Under the pieces are notes generated by a model. The model did not search any database, was not told where the DNA came from, and saw only the letters and a program-made list of their open reading frames with translations. A DNA stretch of 64,000 nucleotides. Origin: Galbibacter sp035306585 (GTDB lineage: Bacteria > Bacteroidota > Bacteroidia > Flavobacteriales > Flavobacteriaceae). Numbering within the stretch: the first letter of the stretch is position 1; each line of letters starts with the position of its first letter. Positions 62,237 to 64,000 of this stretch are shown in pieces. The translations under genes were made by a program, and so were the position numbers. Where the stretch lies: positions 10,377 to 74,376 of the forward strand of contig NZ_DATGNU010000123.1 in assembly GCF_035306585.1 (NCBI RefSeq), written 5' to 3'.

Positions 62237-63637
62237 ATGATGAAAATCAGAACATATAAAGTTTTACTGGGTCTTGCGGTTCCATTTTTACTACAATCTT
62301 GTTTTGTAGCTAAGAATTACGAGCGACCAGAGATTGAAACCGAAAATTTATATAGAACCGATCAGATTTCTCTCGATAGTACTTCTCTTGGAATGGTATC
62401 TTGGAGGGATTTGTTCGATGATCCCATATTAAAAGGACATATTGAGAAAGCCCTTACTAACAACTTGGATATTCGGGTTGCCATACAGCAGATCGCTGCA
62501 ACTGAGGCATACCTAAAACAAGGTAAAGCAGGGAATTACCCTACTTTGGGAATTAATGCAACCGCGACTCGGACAGAGAATTCAGAGAATAGTCAGTTCG
62601 GAAGTGTATTTAGTGGAGCAATAACGCAGTATGATCTATCAGCGCAGCTTTCTTGGGAGGCTGATATATGGGGTAAAATTAGAAGTAGTAAACGTGCTTT
62701 TCAAGCCACTTACTTGCAAAGTATCGAAGCACATAAGGCTGTAAAAACGGAATTGGTTGCTGCGGTTGCTTCGATGTATTATCAATTACTTTCTTTAGAT
62801 AAACAACTCGAGATTACCGAGCAGACTATAGAAACTCGTCAGGGTAGTTTAGAGACCACAAAAGCGCTTAAAGAGGCAGGTATGTTAACAGAAGTAGCTG
62901 TGCAACAAACAGCGGCCCTTTTGTATAATGCTCAGTCTATTAAAATCGATATTAAAAATCAGACCAAAATATTAGAAAATGCTTTTTCTATTCTCTTAGG
63001 AGAGCCTGCTCATGGAATTGAGCGTGGTATCCTTGAAGATCAAGAAATCACGACTGATTTGGTTACTGGGGTTCCTTATTTGTTGCTTCAAAATAGACCT
63101 GATGTGTTGGCTGCTGAATTTGGTTTGATTAATGCATTTGAGCTTACCAATGTCGCTAGAAGTAGTTTTTATCCATCGATAACTCTAGGAGCAACTGCTG
63201 GCTTGCAGAGTATGGAACTTGATAAATGGTTAGATGCAAGTTCGTTTTTTAATACCTTGGTAGGAGGTTTGGTTCAACCTGTTTTAAACGGTCGCAGAAT
63301 CAGAACGCAGTATGAGGTTTCCAAAGCACAACAGGAACAAGCTCTTCTGACTTATAAAAAGGCATTACTTAATGCTGGAGGGGAAGTCTCAGATGCTTTA
63401 TATACCTATGAAGCAACTACCGATAAAATTGAGTTAAAAGAAAAAGAGTACCAAGCATATAGATTGGCTTTTGAATATTCTGAAGAGTTGCTGAATCAAG
63501 GTTTGGCGAACTATCTGGAGGTGTTGAATGCTCAAGAAAATGTGCTTAATTCGCAATTAGTTTTAGTGAATAATAAATACTTGCAGTTAACCGCCATTGT
63601 AGATCTTTATCAAGCCTTGGGAGGCGGATGGCAATAA
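62237..63637 (+). CDS. RND outer-membrane factor (TolC/OprM/NodT family lipoprotein)
   Basis: 466 residues. The signal peptide ends in lipobox LQSC (Cys22), so the channel is lipid-anchored like OprM. The N-terminal W-x-D-L-F motif (SWRDLFDDPIL) and the two tandem helical repeats, with LSAQLSWEADIWGKIR and LVGGLVQPVLNGRRIRTQYEVSKAQQEQA, are typical of NodT-type outer-membrane factors. It is the last gene of the efflux operon, 11 nt after the pump gene, and is followed by a hairpin. Confidence 0.95.
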   Translation: MMKIRTYKVLLGLAVPFLLQSCFVAKNYERPEIETENLYRTDQISLDSTSLGMVSWRDLFDDPILKGHIEKALTNNLDIRVAIQQIAATEAYLKQGKAGNYPTLGINATATRTENSENSQFGSVFSGAITQYDLSAQLSWEADIWGKIRSSKRAFQATYLQSIEAHKAVKTELVAAVASMYYQLLSLDKQLEITEQTIETRQGSLETTKALKEAGMLTEVAVQQTAALLYNAQSIKIDIKNQTKILENAFSILLGEPAHGIERGILEDQEITTDLVTGVPYLLLQNRPDVLAAEFGLINAFELTNVARSSFYPSITLGATAGLQSMELDKWLDASSFFNTLVGGLVQPVLNGRRIRTQYEVSKAQQEQALLTYKKALLNAGGEVSDALYTYEATTDKIELKEKEYQAYRLAFEYSEELLNQGLANYLEVLNAQENVLNSQLVLVNNKYLQLTAIVDLYQALGGGWQ

Positions 63638-63677
63638 CATAAATAGCGAAGTACAATAATCTTTCTATAATCAATTT

Positions 63678-63700
63678 AACCCTCGCAATTTGCGAGGGTT
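63678..63700 (+). terminator. Terminator hairpin after the efflux operon
   Basis: AACCCTCGCA (63678-63687) pairs with TGCGAGGGTT (63691-63700) around a 3-nt loop. The expected T-run is broken, reading ATTACTTG, where the group II intron begins. The intron may have inserted into the original terminator tail. Confidence 0.75.
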
Positions 63701-63708
63701 ATTACTTG

Positions 63709-64000
63709 GTGCGCCTTGCATGGACGATATCTATAGGGTGTAAGTCCGTAAGCACGCCCAAGCAGTGGGAAGTGTTAGCCTAAAACAAGGGTGTCCATCG
63801 CGAGGTGAAATCTGAAGATTATTGCGATTGGACAATGAGCAATATTAAGCAAAATCCCGGCCTGACGGACAGAAACTACATATAAGGCCAAAGTTGTCTG
63901 GATAAGGTTGCAAATCAAACCGAAGTCCAATACTGCTCGGAGACAACATGGTAAATGTAGCAGTTAGATGGGATGAAAGTTATCGTTCTTACCTAGGGAG
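63709..64000 (+). mobile_element. Group II intron, 5' part (group IIC-like), truncated by the window edge
   Basis: The sequence starts with GTGCGCC, the group II intron 5' signature, and continues with landmark domain I segments in the expected order: TCTATAGGGTGTAAGTCC, AGTGTTAGCC, CAAGGGTGTCC, AATCTGAAG, CATATAAGGCC and TTCTTACC at the right edge. These resemble, by memory, domain I of the Oceanobacillus iheyensis group IIC ribozyme. The 292 nt seen would cover about all of domain I; the reverse-transcriptase gene and domains V-VI would lie beyond the window. It lies 8 nt after the terminator hairpin of the efflux operon, the target preference of group IIC introns. No coding frame is expected or seen here. 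Confidence 0.85.

Overview
The window is AT-rich chromosomal DNA from a member of the Bacteroidota, almost certainly the family Flavobacteriaceae. Three things point there. Promoters have the TAnnTTTG -7 element used by the Bacteroidota primary sigma factor, and Shine-Dalgarno sequences are generally absent. Gene families are typical of the phylum: DUF4286, DUF4382, a complete Bat aerotolerance cluster, an exonuclease-DnaE fusion, an OlsF-like acyltransferase and a conserved gene coupled to pheS. Many lipoproteins have short LxxC lipoboxes. No rRNA, tRNA, CRISPR array or transposase was seen. The only mobile element is the 5' part of a group II intron at the right edge.

Layout. 1-6 kb: end of a TPR protein, DUF4286, rsmA, mgtE, a small unknown gene, a 2-hydroxyacid dehydrogenase, a TM2 protein and an ArsR-type regulator. 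6-12.6 kb: a bifunctional lipid acyltransferase, an orphan transcription unit that looks like a small RNA, a lipoprotein, an acetyltransferase-aspartokinase pair, fructose-1,6-bisphosphatase and a TerB-like protein. 12.8-28 kb: dnaE, glpD, and a minus-strand operon of a lipoprotein isoaspartyl peptidase, an 1840-residue alpha-2-macroglobulin and PBP1C. 28-42.5 kb: metabolic genes (3-hydroxyanthranilate dioxygenase, antiquitin-like aldehyde dehydrogenase, acyl-ACP desaturase, saccharopine reductase-like enzyme, PEP carboxykinase), an OmpA/HhH pair, a phosphatase, an AlbA_2 protein, an SDR, radA and a DUF4382 lipoprotein.

42.7-51.9 kb is one long operon: MoxR ATPase, DUF58, a two-membrane-segment protein, BatA, BatB, BatC, BatD and BatE. 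It is followed by a small membrane protein, a SulP transporter and a beta-carbonic anhydrase, which together look like a bicarbonate/CO2 handling group. Then come cvpA, a small conserved gene, pheS and its coupled partner. Last is a regulator-led RND efflux operon (GbsR/MarR regulator, adaptor, pump, outer-membrane factor) closed by a hairpin. The group II intron begins 8 nt after that hairpin.

The observations most worth following up are the orphan promoter-terminator unit at 8151-8334, the terminator-associated group II intron at 63709, the small protein/SulP/carbonic anhydrase set, the OmpA plus membrane-anchored HhH pair, and the peptidase-macroglobulin-PBP1C operon. Promoter and terminator calls were made by eye. 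Family assignments rest on motif recognition without database searches.
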